Shown here: positions 17,470 to 26,161 of the stretch, piece by piece
Layout of the letters: each line of letters opens with the position of its first letter
How positions within the stretch are numbered: position 1 is the stretch's first letter
Assembly: GCF_014126615.1 (NCBI RefSeq)
Contig: NZ_CP059897.1
Span: 806,001 to 870,000, forward strand
DNA: 64,000 nt
Direction of reading: 5' to 3'
Origin: Ciceribacter thiooxidans
GTDB lineage: Bacteria > Pseudomonadota > Alphaproteobacteria > Rhizobiales > Rhizobiaceae
Notes under the pieces: model-generated
Seen by the model: only the letters and a program-made list of their open reading frames with translations
Databases searched by the model: none
What the model was told of the DNA's origin: nothing
Program-made: the position numbers and the translations under genes

Positions 17470-17730
17470 ATGCGGCAGTCTGCGACACGCGACCTGAGCA
17501 AGCACATTGGCGATGTCACCGCCGCCGCCGGCGGCGAGTCCGCTGTGCTCACCCGGCATGGGAAATCCCGGTTCGTGCTGATGAACTACGAGCATTACGA
17601 GAGGATGTGAGCCGGTGGAGACCCTCGACGCGGCCATCGTGTCTCCGAGATGCCGGAAGAGCACAAGGAACCCTTCGCCGCGGCGATCGATCGGCTGGCA
17701 AACGGCGAAGGGTGTGACGCCGGCCCGTGA
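17470..17730 (+). pseudogene. Phd/YefM-type antitoxin with an in-frame TGA
   Basis: From ATG 17470 (GGAG upstream) the frame reads MRQSATRDLSKHIGDVTAAA, then SAVLTRHGKSRFVLMNYEHY, a Phd/YefM antitoxin. Codon 47 (17608-17610) is TGA. Past it the same frame stays open with family-like sequence (GDPRRGHRVSEMPEEHKEPF) to TGA at 17728. The simplest reading is a CGA-to-TGA change truncating an 86-residue antitoxin to 46 residues. The DNA-binding part would survive. No Doc, RelE or other toxin gene follows in the next 650 bases. Confidence 0.75.
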
Positions 17731-18142
17731 GCTCCTGCCCGCGCGAATTCACCGACGTGAAGCGATGTCGGCCGCGGCTGCTCAGGACCGACGGATCGGG
17801 GCAGGAGGGCGTCCGTCGAGGAGACTGTGGTCGTGCCGAGACCGGACGGCGGGCGGTATCGTTGAAGATCGCCTGGTCGAGATCAGAGGGATGAGCCTCC
17901 CGAGACGTTGCGGCGCCGCTTGTTCGCGATATGGTCACCGCGGTCGTCTCAACGTGCACCCGAGAGATGTGGCGGCCAGTCGACATTCCTTGCTGACCGT
18001 GCTTGGCCGGGAAGGCCGAGGGGACATCGGGTCGGACGGTAGGTCCGCAACGGAAGGTGCTGGCAGTCTCTTTCAGTGCCGGACCGGGCGGCCTCAATGG
18101 TTTGTCGCCGCTTCGGTTGCACGAGACCATTCCCGTTTCTAT
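17731..18142. other. Gene-free stretch downstream of the Phd-like gene
   Basis: About 410 bases without a supportable gene. A toxin partner for Phd was looked for in all frames and not seen. Confidence 0.4.
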
Positions 18143-18191
18143 GTCGCCCTTTAGGCGACCGTCTGCTTTTGCGGTCAACCCCTGAAGGGGT
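18143..18191 (+). repeat. Series of small overlapping hairpins
   Basis: GTCGCC/GGCGAC (18143-18159), GACCG/CGGTC (18157-18176) and ACCCCT/AGGGGT (18178-18191) follow each other directly. The first two share bases. They form the left flank of the large nested inverted repeat and precede the DUF736 gene. Confidence 0.6.
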
Positions 18192-18194
18192 ACG

Positions 18195-18326
18195 TCTCGA
18201 CGAAAATTCTGCAAAATTCGATTTTGGTTTGTCATGCGGGCGCCTGGCACTTTCATCCCGCAAGCGGGATGAAAGTGCGCCCGCCTTTTTGGCGGAAAAT
18301 AGAATTTTGCAGAATTTTCGCCGAGA
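18195..18326. repeat. Large nested inverted repeat in the leader of the DUF736 gene
   Basis: Outer arms: 18201-18219 (cgaaaattctgcaaaattc) is perfectly complementary to 18302-18320, and TCTCG/CGAGA extend them to 25 bases with one mismatch. Inner arms: CACTTTCATCCCGC (18248-18261) pairs perfectly with 18264-18277 over a two-base loop. GCGGGCG (18236-18242) and CGCCCGC (18278-18284) continue that stem beyond a five-base bulge. A competing CCGCC-TTTTT-GGCGG hairpin lies at 18281-18295. The whole unit ends 72 bases before the ATG of the DUF736 gene. Confidence 0.9.
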
Positions 18327-18398
18327 TGACCGCAGCAGATCGGCCGTCTCTTCGCGCGTCATCGGGAATGGTCCCGAGCAAACGAAGGAGACAATACC

Positions 18399-18722
18399 AT
18401 GGCCACCACGATCGCAACCCTGACGCAGAAGACCGACGGCACCCTCGAAGGCGTCTTCGCCACCATCCGGGTCAACGCCCTAATCGCCATCGTCCCGAAC
18501 TCCGCCAAGGCAAGCGAAGAAGCGCCCGACTACCGCGTCATCCACCGCAAGACCGGCTTCGAGATCGGCGCAGCGTGGAACCGCATCGCCCGACAGACCG
18601 GCGAGGAATACCTCTCGGTCAAGCTGGAGGCTCCGGAGATCGGCGTCATCTTCGGTAACGTCGCTCCCGCACCCGGCGGTGACCCGAACCGCAAGGTGAT
18701 CCTCTGGAACAACCCGAACTGA
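18399..18722 (+). CDS. DUF736 family plasmid protein
   Basis: A 107-residue DUF736 protein: GTLEGVFATIRVNALIAIVP, then DYRVIHRKTGFEIGAAWNRI and YLSVKLEAPEIGVIFGNVAP. The family is small, widespread on alphaproteobacterial plasmids and of unknown function; the fold is predicted beta-rich. AAGGAGA lies just before the ATG. It sits next to the transfer genes, as is usual. The unusually structured leader upstream suggests RNA-level or local protein control. A strong hairpin follows the stop. Confidence 0.9.
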   Translation: MATTIATLTQKTDGTLEGVFATIRVNALIAIVPNSAKASEEAPDYRVIHRKTGFEIGAAWNRIARQTGEEYLSVKLEAPEIGVIFGNVAPAPGGDPNRKVILWNNPN

Positions 18723-18732
18723 GCCGAAAGCA

Positions 18733-18758
18733 GCCGGCCCCGCGAAATCGGGGCCGGC
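18733..18758 (+). terminator. Strong GC hairpin after the DUF736 gene
   Basis: GCCGGCCCCG (18733-18742) and CGGGGCCGGC (18749-18758) form a perfect 10-base stem with a 6-base loop, 11 bases after the stop. It lacks a clear T-run but is probably the end of the transcript. Confidence 0.65.
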
Positions 18759-18923
18759 CTCGTCGCTTCTACAATTATCCGACGTTGTCGCCACCGGGTC
18801 GTCGCCCTTCCCCGGCGATCGCCAACGTCGTCTGCGGGTCGCCCGGGGTTTCCCAAGTTCCGCGCCGGGCGTCGCGGACATCTGACCGTCCGTGCTTTCT
18901 GTCACGACTGGCATGGGGCCTCA

Positions 18924-20831
18924 TCACGTGGGGGTGACAAAGCGGCTGGTTTTTGCCGCTTGCTTCATGTCTTTCCGACGGAAATACATGGCTCGGCCGC
19001 AGCGGATGGGACTGTGCCCCTGCACGATGATAATCTGTTCGTCCTTGCGCATCGCCTGGGTGATCTCATGCGGCATGATCAACTGTCGGCGTTGGAAGCT
19101 CACGCTTTCGGACCTGCGCGATGTGTTCCCCTTTGTCGCCCAGCCGATGCTGCGCGAGCTTCCCTTCACCTCCACCGTCATCTCGCCGCACAGCGCCGAA
19201 ACATGGCGGGCGGTGTCGAGTGCCTTGATCGCGGCATAGGACGCGAAGGCGCAACCCTCGATCCATGACGTCGCCCCGTCCTTTCCGAAATGTCGCTCCA
19301 ACTGCGCCACCGACTGGTACATCAACATCATCGTGATGCCATATTTTCGACCACGGTCGCGCGCCTCTTCGAGTAGGCGCATGTAGCCAAGGAGATCTGC
19401 TTCATCGAGCATGAAGAGAGCCCGGCGCTCGAAAACGCCGTCCGCCTGCACCATGGTGTTGATCAGGGAGCCGACGATGACGCGCGCGATCCCCGGATAG
19501 GAACGAAGGACCGAGGCAGGTATGTTGAGGAAGACGTCCTTTGTGCCGCGGGCGATCTCTTGGGCCTTGAAGGCATTGCCGCAAACGAGCGCCGCATAGG
19601 CGTCAAGCGAGAGCCATTGGGTATCCTTCGATGCAGTCGAATAGACACCGCTGAACGTCTGTTCGGTCATGTTGGTGAAGACGCCCAACGTCTCCCGGAT
19701 GAACGCGGAGGCGGAGTGTTCCTGTATGTCTCGCAGCCTTGCCAGCACCGAGGGCTCCGGCTCGGACACGATTTGGCGCAGACTGCGCAGTGTGCGCTGG
19801 CCCGCATATTCGGGTGAGAGCATGACATGTGCCAGCAGACCGGTCAGGAGATTATGGGCCTGGTTCTGGAAATACGAGGCGGTCGAACTTTCCAGCCGCG
19901 CGCTTTCAGAAAGCAGCATGTGTGCGATGGCGATGATATCCTCTTCCTTGTGCCGTGACGCTTCTATTCCATCGAGAACGTCGAAACCCATGATCGGGTT
20001 CGTCGGATCGAGCACCATGACATCCCGGCCGAGCACCCGGCTGCGGTGCTCAATGACCATCGGAGCGACCTCGGCAGATGAATCCAGGCAAATCAGCGGT
20101 CCCGTATAGCGCAGGGCGGTCGGGACGACATTGCTGGTGGTTTTGTACCCACCCGAGCCGGCAAAAAAGAGCATGTGCGTCGAGTCGAAGTCCTGTTTGA
20201 ACGTCAGCAGCGGGACCTTGCCGCCGCGGCCCCACGTGGTGGGATCGCCCGGGTCGAAGGGCAGTTTATGGACGTTGTCTTTGTCGACGCGATAACGTTC
20301 GCCCACGACGATTTCTCCATCTGGCGGAAAAAGGCGTCCGGCCGCCGTCATTGGCAGCCAATCCGCGTCTCCGAACGCCCCGCGCCTCGCTCGCTTTACC
20401 GGTTCCCGCACGACTGTGGACAAGCGTGCGGCGATGCCGACCGATATGAAGCCGCCGATCGCACCGATCACGGCGGCCACGTCGAGAAATGAGAGCGCCC
20501 GATCCCATGAGACCTCGCCGCTCTCCACGTAGGGCGAGAGTCTGCCGAATTCTCGCAGCCCATAGAATGCTGCCACCGTCAGGAAGCAAACCAGGCTGGT
20601 CATTGCGACAGACTTCCGCCTGTGCATGGGCAGGATCGATACGCCCATAAGGCCAGCGAGCGGTCCGAGCAAGAGAGGCGGCAAGGGCGAGGCCCGCAGG
20701 AACCAGGACTGCGTGTGTCCGGGCAAGTCGACGGCGAGCCGCGACCAGTGCCACCCGACGACATAGACGGCCAAACCCGTCACGGCGACGGGTAGCAGGA
20801 AAACCAAACGTCTCCCTGTCTCCGCCATCAT
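18924..20831 (-). CDS. traG: TraG conjugative coupling protein (VirD4 family)
   Basis: A 635-residue type IV coupling protein of the Ti-plasmid TraG type. Several N-terminal membrane helices are followed by a cytoplasmic ATPase. Walker A region is FFAGSGGYKTTSNVVPTALR; Walker B is the hydrophobic RALFMLDEADLLGYMRLLEE. It would dock the TraA-DNA complex on the secretion channel and power transfer. The start overlaps the traD stop (ATGA). Length is normal. The channel it feeds is probably the VirB system at the right of the window. Confidence 0.93.
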   Translation of the reverse strand: MMAETGRRLVFLLPVAVTGLAVYVVGWHWSRLAVDLPGHTQSWFLRASPLPPLLLGPLAGLMGVSILPMHRRKSVAMTSLVCFLTVAAFYGLREFGRLSPYVESGEVSWDRALSFLDVAAVIGAIGGFISVGIAARLSTVVREPVKRARRGAFGDADWLPMTAAGRLFPPDGEIVVGERYRVDKDNVHKLPFDPGDPTTWGRGGKVPLLTFKQDFDSTHMLFFAGSGGYKTTSNVVPTALRYTGPLICLDSSAEVAPMVIEHRSRVLGRDVMVLDPTNPIMGFDVLDGIEASRHKEEDIIAIAHMLLSESARLESSTASYFQNQAHNLLTGLLAHVMLSPEYAGQRTLRSLRQIVSEPEPSVLARLRDIQEHSASAFIRETLGVFTNMTEQTFSGVYSTASKDTQWLSLDAYAALVCGNAFKAQEIARGTKDVFLNIPASVLRSYPGIARVIVGSLINTMVQADGVFERRALFMLDEADLLGYMRLLEEARDRGRKYGITMMLMYQSVAQLERHFGKDGATSWIEGCAFASYAAIKALDTARHVSALCGEMTVEVKGSSRSIGWATKGNTSRRSESVSFQRRQLIMPHEITQAMRKDEQIIIVQGHSPIRCGRAMYFRRKDMKQAAKTSRFVTPT

Positions 20832-21058
20832 TCGGTCGCCTCCCCGATCGGCGATGATGCCGCCGACGGGTCCGCCTGGAACGCTTCCTGTCCGGCCCTG
20901 CGCAGGCGATGATGTTCCGGAGAATCAGGACCGAGCCTTGCCAGTTCGATAAGGCCGCCGAGCAGAAATGCCCGGTCGGCTCGGGCCAGACCCGCCTTGA
21001 CCACGAGACTGCCAAGCAGCACTCGCTCCCGTGCGGCGGTCGTCCGATCAAGGGTCAT
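20828..21058 (-). CDS. traD: TraD conjugal transfer accessory protein
   Basis: A 76-residue protein matching small TraD of Ti/pSym transfer regions: LLGSLVVKAGLARADRAFLL is the family core. I chose ATG 21058 because a strong GGAGG lies six bases upstream, overlapping the end of traC by 11 bases. A longer in-frame reading starting in traC (21091) lacks such a site. TraD is thought to be part of the relaxosome; its exact role is not defined. Tightly coupled to traC and traG. Confidence 0.85.
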   Translation of the reverse strand: MTLDRTTAARERVLLGSLVVKAGLARADRAFLLGGLIELARLGPDSPEHHRLRRAGQEAFQADPSAASSPIGEATE

Positions 21059-21329
21059 GAGGAGCCTCCGCCGGCGCTCCAGTTTCGCCATCTGGCGAGC
21101 GATGCGACGAAGTGCTTGGGCTCGACCTCCTTTCCTGTTTGCGAAATCGCGTCGCGATCTCGTCCATGATCTGCTCGACCGCCGCGTCGACGATTTCCAT
21201 TTCTGCGAGCCCCGTCCTGATAGCCGCACGGGCAAATCGCTCCGCCGATTTAACTATCAGAAGTTTTCGCCTCTCTCTGAGCCGCTCTATCTGTGCCTCG
21301 AGATCCGAGATCGATGATTTCGGCCTCAT
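21048..21329 (-). CDS. traC: TraC conjugal transfer accessory protein
   Basis: A 93-residue TraC-type protein: SISDLEAQIERLRERRKLLI forms a coiled-coil-like N-terminus and RAAIRTGLAEMEIVDAAVEQ is the conserved core. It probably helps TraA at oriT. Start taken at 21329, where GGAGGG lies seven bases upstream; an ATG 15 bases earlier has a poorer site. First gene of the traC-traD-traG operon, divergent from traA. Confidence 0.87.
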   Translation of the reverse strand: MRPKSSISDLEAQIERLRERRKLLIVKSAERFARAAIRTGLAEMEIVDAAVEQIMDEIATRFRKQERRSSPSTSSHRSPDGETGAPAEAPHDP

Positions 21330-21369
21330 TTCCGTACCCTCCATGACTTCGACAGGATCGATCGCTTCA

Positions 21370-21380
21370 ATTATACTGCC
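21370..21380 (-). promoter_or_regulatory. GGCAGTATAAT promoter element of traCDG
   Basis: On the minus strand GGCAGTATAAT gives a consensus -10 box about 40 bases upstream of the traC start. The same 11-mer forms both arms of the palindrome at 11729-11758. It hints at a shared regulator or shared promoter ancestry. Confidence 0.55.
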
Positions 21381-21493
21381 TAGAATAAGCTAGTAAAATG
21401 GAATAGTCTAGGCCAGCCAATGAATGGCACGCGACGCTTTCGATGAGGCCGTCTGGCAGAAGGCCGGACCGGAACAACGGGTTCGGTCCGGCG

Positions 21494-21522
21494 AGGGCGC
21501 AATATACGTCGCTGGCGCGACG
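21494..21522. other. Origin of transfer (oriT), nic region
   Basis: On the minus strand an inverted repeat CGTCGC-GCCA-GCGACG (21507-21522) is followed six bases later by TGCG|CCCT, matching the RSF1010/Ti-type nic core. The inferred nick lies between 21498 and 21497 on the minus strand. The site lies between divergent traA and traC, exactly where oriT lies in Ti plasmids. Confidence 0.85.
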
Positions 21523-21547
21523 TGCTCGAAGTGGTCTGGAGACTGTC

Positions 21548-24500
21548 TTGGCGATCATGTTCGTCAGAGCGCAGGTGATCAGCAGGGGAGCGGGACGCAG
21601 CGTCGTCTCGGCCGCCGCCTATCGCCACCGAGCGCGCATGACGGCCGCGCTGACCGGAGAGGCATTCAGCTATCGCGGCGGGTCCCGCGAACTGGCGCAT
21701 GAGGAGTTGACACTGCCGGATCAGGCGCCGCAGTGGATCAAATCGCTTATCGACGGAAGGCCAGTGGCAAGAGCAAGCGAGGCCTTCTGGAACGCGGTCG
21801 ATGCCTTCGAAGCGCGGGCGGATGCGCAGCTCGCCCGCGAGGTGATCATTGCTCTGCCAGAGGAACTGACGCGGAGCGAAAACATCGCACTCGTCCGTGA
21901 CTTTGTCCGTCTCGCCCTCACATCGAAAGGCATGGTGGCCGACTGGGTCTATCACGACAAGGACGGCAATCCGCACATCCATCTGATGACGACCTTGCGG
22001 CCCCTGTCGGAGGCTGGATTTGGACCGAAGAAGGTTCCTGTCCTTGGCGAGAACGGCGAGCCGTTGCGCGTCGTCACGCCGGACAGACCAGGCGGGAAGA
22101 TCGTCTACAAGCTCTGGGCTGGCGACAAGGAAACCATGAAGGAATGGAAGATCGCGTGGGCGGAAACCGCTAACCGTCATCTGGCACTTGCCGGCCATGA
22201 CATCCGTCTTGATGGTCGCTCCTATGCCGAACAGGGTCTGGAGGGGATTGCCCAAAGACACCTCGGGCCGCAGAAGGCGGCGCTCGCACGCAGGGGCACG
22301 GAGATGTACTTCGCGCCCGCCGACCTGGCACACCGGCAGGCGATGTCCGATCGGCTTATGGGCGATCCCGAGCTTCTCCTCAGGCAGCTCGCAAATGAAC
22401 GTTCCACCTTTAGCGAGAGGGACATCGCCAGGGCGCTCCATCGCTACGTTGACGATCCGGTGGATTTCGCAAACATCCGCGCGAAGCTTATGAGCTCTGA
22501 AAGCCTGGTCCTGCTGAGACCTCAGGGGCTTGTCGGCGAAACGGGTCAGGTGAAGGAACCGGCGATCTTCACGACTCGGGAGATCCTGCGCATCGAATAT
22601 GACATGGCACAGTCGGCGCGCGTTCTGTCGAAGCGCCGTGGCTTTGCGATCTCGGTCGATATGGTCGCCGCCGCGATTACACAGATGGAGCAGGATCCAC
22701 AAAAGCCTCTCCGTCTCGATCCTGAGCAGATCGATGCCATCCGTCACGTGACGGGTGACCATGCCATCGCGGCGGTCGTCGGCCTTGCGGGCGCAGGCAA
22801 GTCGACCCTGCTCTCGGCCGCGCGCATCGCCTGGGAAAGCGACAGCCGTCGGGTGATCGGCGCCGCACTTTCTGGCAAAGCAGCCGAGGGGCTGGAGGAA
22901 AGTTCCGGGATCAGATCGCGTACGCTGGCCTCCTTAGAACTGGCATGGGCCGCCGGCCGGGAGAAGCTCAAACGCGGTGACGTCCTCGTAATTGACGAAG
23001 CCGGCATGATCTCCTCGCAACAAATGTCACGCGCCGTTGACCTCGTCGCAAAGGCAGGAGCAAAGGTCGTGCTCGTCGGCGACGCCATGCAGTTGCAGCC
23101 GATCCAGGCAGGCGCCGCATTCAGGGCAATGACTGAGCGGATCGGCTTTGCAGAACTGTCCGGTGTGCGCCGCCAGCGCGATGCCTGGGCTCGTCACGCA
23201 TCGCGGCTGTTTGCCCGCGGCAGGGTCGAAGAGGCCCTTGATGCTTATGCTCAACGAGGCCGCATCGTCGAGTTCGAGACCCGCCGCGATGTCATCGAGC
23301 GCCTGGTTGCCGACTGGGCCGAAGCCCGCAGCGGTCTCCTCAGGAACTCCGCCGCCTTTGAACATCCAGGCCGCCTGCGCGGTGACGAACTGCTCGTCCT
23401 TGCCCACACCAACGATGATGTTCGAAAGCTCAACGAGGCCTTGCGCAACGTCATGATCGGCGAGGGTGCGTTGACTGGCACGCGCCAGTTCCAGACGGCG
23501 CGCGGGCTTCGCGAATTCGCTGCCGGTGACCGCCTCATCTTCCTCGAGAATGCTCGCTTCGTCGAGCCGCGGGTGAAATCTCTCGGTCCCCAATACGTCA
23601 GGAACGGCATGCTCGGCACGGTCGTTTCGACCGGCGACAAACGAGGCGATCCGCTTCTGACGGTGCGTCTCGACAATGACCGCGACCTGATTATCAGCCA
23701 GGACAGCTACCGCAACGTCGATCACGGTTATGCCGCAACCATCCACAAGTCCCAAGGGTCAACCGTGGAGCGGACCTTCGTGCTCGCGACCGGCATGATG
23801 GATCGGCATCTGACCTATGTGGCAATGACACGCCATCGCGACCGCGTGGATCTCTATGCCGCGAAGGAAGATTTTGAACCGAAGCGGGAGTGGGAACGAA
23901 AGCCCCGCGTCGATCATGCCGCCGGCGTCACCGGCGAGCTTGTGGCGGCCGGACGAGCCAAGTTCCGCTCCACTGAGGAGGATGCTGAAGAGAGCCCTTA
24001 TGCCGATGTGAAGACCGACGACGGAGCCGTCCACCGGCTTTGGGGCGTGAGCCTGCCGAAGGCGCTCGAGGAGGGTGGCATCTCGATAGGTGACACGATC
24101 ACACTGCGCAAGGATGGCGTAGAGCGGGTCAAGGTCAAGGTTGCCGTTACCGACGAGAAAACCGGTCAAAGGCGCTTTGAGGAAAGGGAGGTCGACCGAA
24201 ATGTGTGGACCGGAAGGCAGATCGAAACTGCCCATATCCGCCGGGAGAGGATCGAGCGGGAAAGCCGACGGCCGGTGTTGTTCAAGCAACTTGTCGAGCG
24301 CCTCGGCCGATCCGGCGCGAAGACCACGACCTTAGATTTTGAAAGTGAGGAGGCTTATCAGGCGCACGCCCGCGATTTCGCACGGCGGCGAGGGATAGAA
24401 CAGTTCGCTGCGGCCGTGGCCGGAGTGGACGAAGGCGCTTCTGGACGGCTGACGTGGATTGCGGAGAAGCGGGAGCGGGTGGTGAAGCTCTGGGAGCGGG

Positions 24501-26161
24501 CGGTTTTTGCGCCTGACCTTGCGATCGAGCGCGAACGGGGTGTCTCGTACGTCGACGAGGAGCGGAGCGCATCCCTTTCGGCCGGTACCCTGCCGGGTGT
24601 CAAATATCTGCTCCCGCCCACGACGATTTTTGCGCGCAGCCTCGAGGAGGATGCGCGCCTTGCACAGCTGTCTTCTGAAGCCTGGCAGAGTCGCCAGGCG
24701 ATCTTACGACCGGTGCTCGCCCGAATCTATCGCGACCCGGATCGCGCGATGTCGACGCTGAACGAGTTCGCCTCGGACACCAGGATTGAGCCGCGCGTGC
24801 TTGCCAATGACCTCCGGTCTGAACCAGATCGCCTCGGCCGGTTGCGCGGATCCGACCTGATCGTCGATGGTCGTGCAGCCCGCGACGAGCGCAAAGCCGC
24901 GATGGCCGCCGTGTCGGTGATGTTGCCGTTGGCCCGTGCGCACGCGGTCGAGTTCCGCAGGCAGGCAGGACACTTTGCCACCCGCGAGCAGCAGCGGCGC
25001 GCGCACATGGCGTTGTCGGTCCCCGCGCTCTCAAAACAGGCAATGGTGCGTCTCGTCGAAATCGAGGCCGTCCGCGAACACGGCGGGAATGATGCCTACA
25101 AGACAGCCTTTGCCTATGCCGCCGAGCATCGCCCGCTGGTCCGAGAGCTCAAGGCCGCCGACGAGGCGCTGACCGCGCGCTTCGGCTTCAGCGCCTTCAC
25201 CGAAAAGGCGCATGCAGTTGCCGAACGCAACATGTTCGAACGGATGCCTAAGGACCTTCGTCCCGAGCGTCGGGAGGCGCTTGTCCGCCTCTTTCGCGCC
25301 ATAAGGCGCTTTGCCGATGAACAGAAGCTGGCCGAGAGGTACGACCGCGCGAAGGTCGTTGCCGGCGCGAGCATCGCCGCGACGAACGGGCCTGCCAACG
25401 TGCTGCCGATCCTTCCTGCCGTGACGGAGTTCAGAACAACGATCGCGGACGAGGCGAGGGAGCGCGCACTCGCCTCAGAGCCTTATCGTGACAATCGGGT
25501 CGCGCTCGCCGAGACGGCCAGGCAGATATGGCGCGATCCAGCAGCCGCCGTTGACAAGATCGAGGCCTTGATTGTGAAGGGCTTTGCCGGCGAGAGGATC
25601 GCCGCAGCCGTGGCCAACGACCCCTCTGCGTATGGCGCGTTGCGCGGCTCGGGCCGTCTGATGGACCGGTTGCTTGCTTCCGGCGCAGAACGGAAGGAGG
25701 CACAGCGTTCTGTCCCACAAGCGAGTGTCCGTCTGCGCGCTCTCGCCTCAGCTTACGTCGGCGCCGTGCACGCAGAGCACCGGGCGGTCACGGAGGAACG
25801 ACGACGCATGGCCGTTGTCGTTCCCGGATTGTCGCAAGCTGCCGAAGAAGCCCTGCGGACCTTCGCGAGACGAACGAAGGACGAGGCCATAATGCCCCGC
25901 GCGTCCTCTGCGCTCCTCGATCCCCAGGTAAGACAGGAGTTGGCCTCCGTCAGTCGGGCACTTGACGAGCGGTTCGGCAACGGCGCGATTCTGCGGGGTG
26001 AACGGGAGATCATCAAGCGGGTACCGCCGGCGCAACGTCGGGCTCTTGAGGCGATGCTCGAAGAACTCAAAGCCTTCCAGCAGATCGCGCGGCTGGAAGG
26101 CCTTGACAACGTTCCCGATCGTACCGCTCGGCCAAACAGGGGGTATGACATTCGTCGATAA
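21548..26161 (+). CDS. traA: TraA relaxase-helicase (MOBQ type)
   Basis: A 1537-residue conjugative relaxase. Order of domains: MobA/MobL relaxase (first about 240 residues) with the metal-binding histidines in YHDKDGNPHIHLMTT near residue 136; then a TraA/RecD-like helicase with Walker A GLAGAGKST near residue 412 and Walker B VLVIDEAGMIS; then a long helical C-terminal region. It nicks oriT and unwinds the transferred strand. Start: GGAG six bases before TTG 21548 gives (M)AIMFVRAQVISRGAG, the usual TraA N-terminus; the ATG at 21557 is too far from the ribosome site. Length is typical of large Rhizobiales TraA. Confidence 0.93.
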   Translation: MAIMFVRAQVISRGAGRSVVSAAAYRHRARMTAALTGEAFSYRGGSRELAHEELTLPDQAPQWIKSLIDGRPVARASEAFWNAVDAFEARADAQLAREVIIALPEELTRSENIALVRDFVRLALTSKGMVADWVYHDKDGNPHIHLMTTLRPLSEAGFGPKKVPVLGENGEPLRVVTPDRPGGKIVYKLWAGDKETMKEWKIAWAETANRHLALAGHDIRLDGRSYAEQGLEGIAQRHLGPQKAALARRGTEMYFAPADLAHRQAMSDRLMGDPELLLRQLANERSTFSERDIARALHRYVDDPVDFANIRAKLMSSESLVLLRPQGLVGETGQVKEPAIFTTREILRIEYDMAQSARVLSKRRGFAISVDMVAAAITQMEQDPQKPLRLDPEQIDAIRHVTGDHAIAAVVGLAGAGKSTLLSAARIAWESDSRRVIGAALSGKAAEGLEESSGIRSRTLASLELAWAAGREKLKRGDVLVIDEAGMISSQQMSRAVDLVAKAGAKVVLVGDAMQLQPIQAGAAFRAMTERIGFAELSGVRRQRDAWARHASRLFARGRVEEALDAYAQRGRIVEFETRRDVIERLVADWAEARSGLLRNSAAFEHPGRLRGDELLVLAHTNDDVRKLNEALRNVMIGEGALTGTRQFQTARGLREFAAGDRLIFLENARFVEPRVKSLGPQYVRNGMLGTVVSTGDKRGDPLLTVRLDNDRDLIISQDSYRNVDHGYAATIHKSQGSTVERTFVLATGMMDRHLTYVAMTRHRDRVDLYAAKEDFEPKREWERKPRVDHAAGVTGELVAAGRAKFRSTEEDAEESPYADVKTDDGAVHRLWGVSLPKALEEGGISIGDTITLRKDGVERVKVKVAVTDEKTGQRRFEEREVDRNVWTGRQIETAHIRRERIERESRRPVLFKQLVERLGRSGAKTTTLDFESEEAYQAHARDFARRRGIEQFAAAVAGVDEGASGRLTWIAEKRERVVKLWERAVFAPDLAIERERGVSYVDEERSASLSAGTLPGVKYLLPPTTIFARSLEEDARLAQLSSEAWQSRQAILRPVLARIYRDPDRAMSTLNEFASDTRIEPRVLANDLRSEPDRLGRLRGSDLIVDGRAARDERKAAMAAVSVMLPLARAHAVEFRRQAGHFATREQQRRAHMALSVPALSKQAMVRLVEIEAVREHGGNDAYKTAFAYAAEHRPLVRELKAADEALTARFGFSAFTEKAHAVAERNMFERMPKDLRPERREALVRLFRAIRRFADEQKLAERYDRAKVVAGASIAATNGPANVLPILPAVTEFRTTIADEARERALASEPYRDNRVALAETARQIWRDPAAAVDKIEALIVKGFAGERIAAAVANDPSAYGALRGSGRLMDRLLASGAERKEAQRSVPQASVRLRALASAYVGAVHAEHRAVTEERRRMAVVVPGLSQAAEEALRTFARRTKDEAIMPRASSALLDPQVRQELASVSRALDERFGNGAILRGEREIIKRVPPAQRRALEAMLEELKAFQQIARLEGLDNVPDRTARPNRGYDIRR

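Noticed and set aside
21380..22762. A long minus-strand frame opposite the start of traA
   Set aside because: It overlaps the relaxase motifs and oriT region and has no family sequence; a codon-bias shadow.
23027..23755. A 242-codon minus-strand frame inside traA
   Set aside because: Opposite helicase motifs; no independent evidence.
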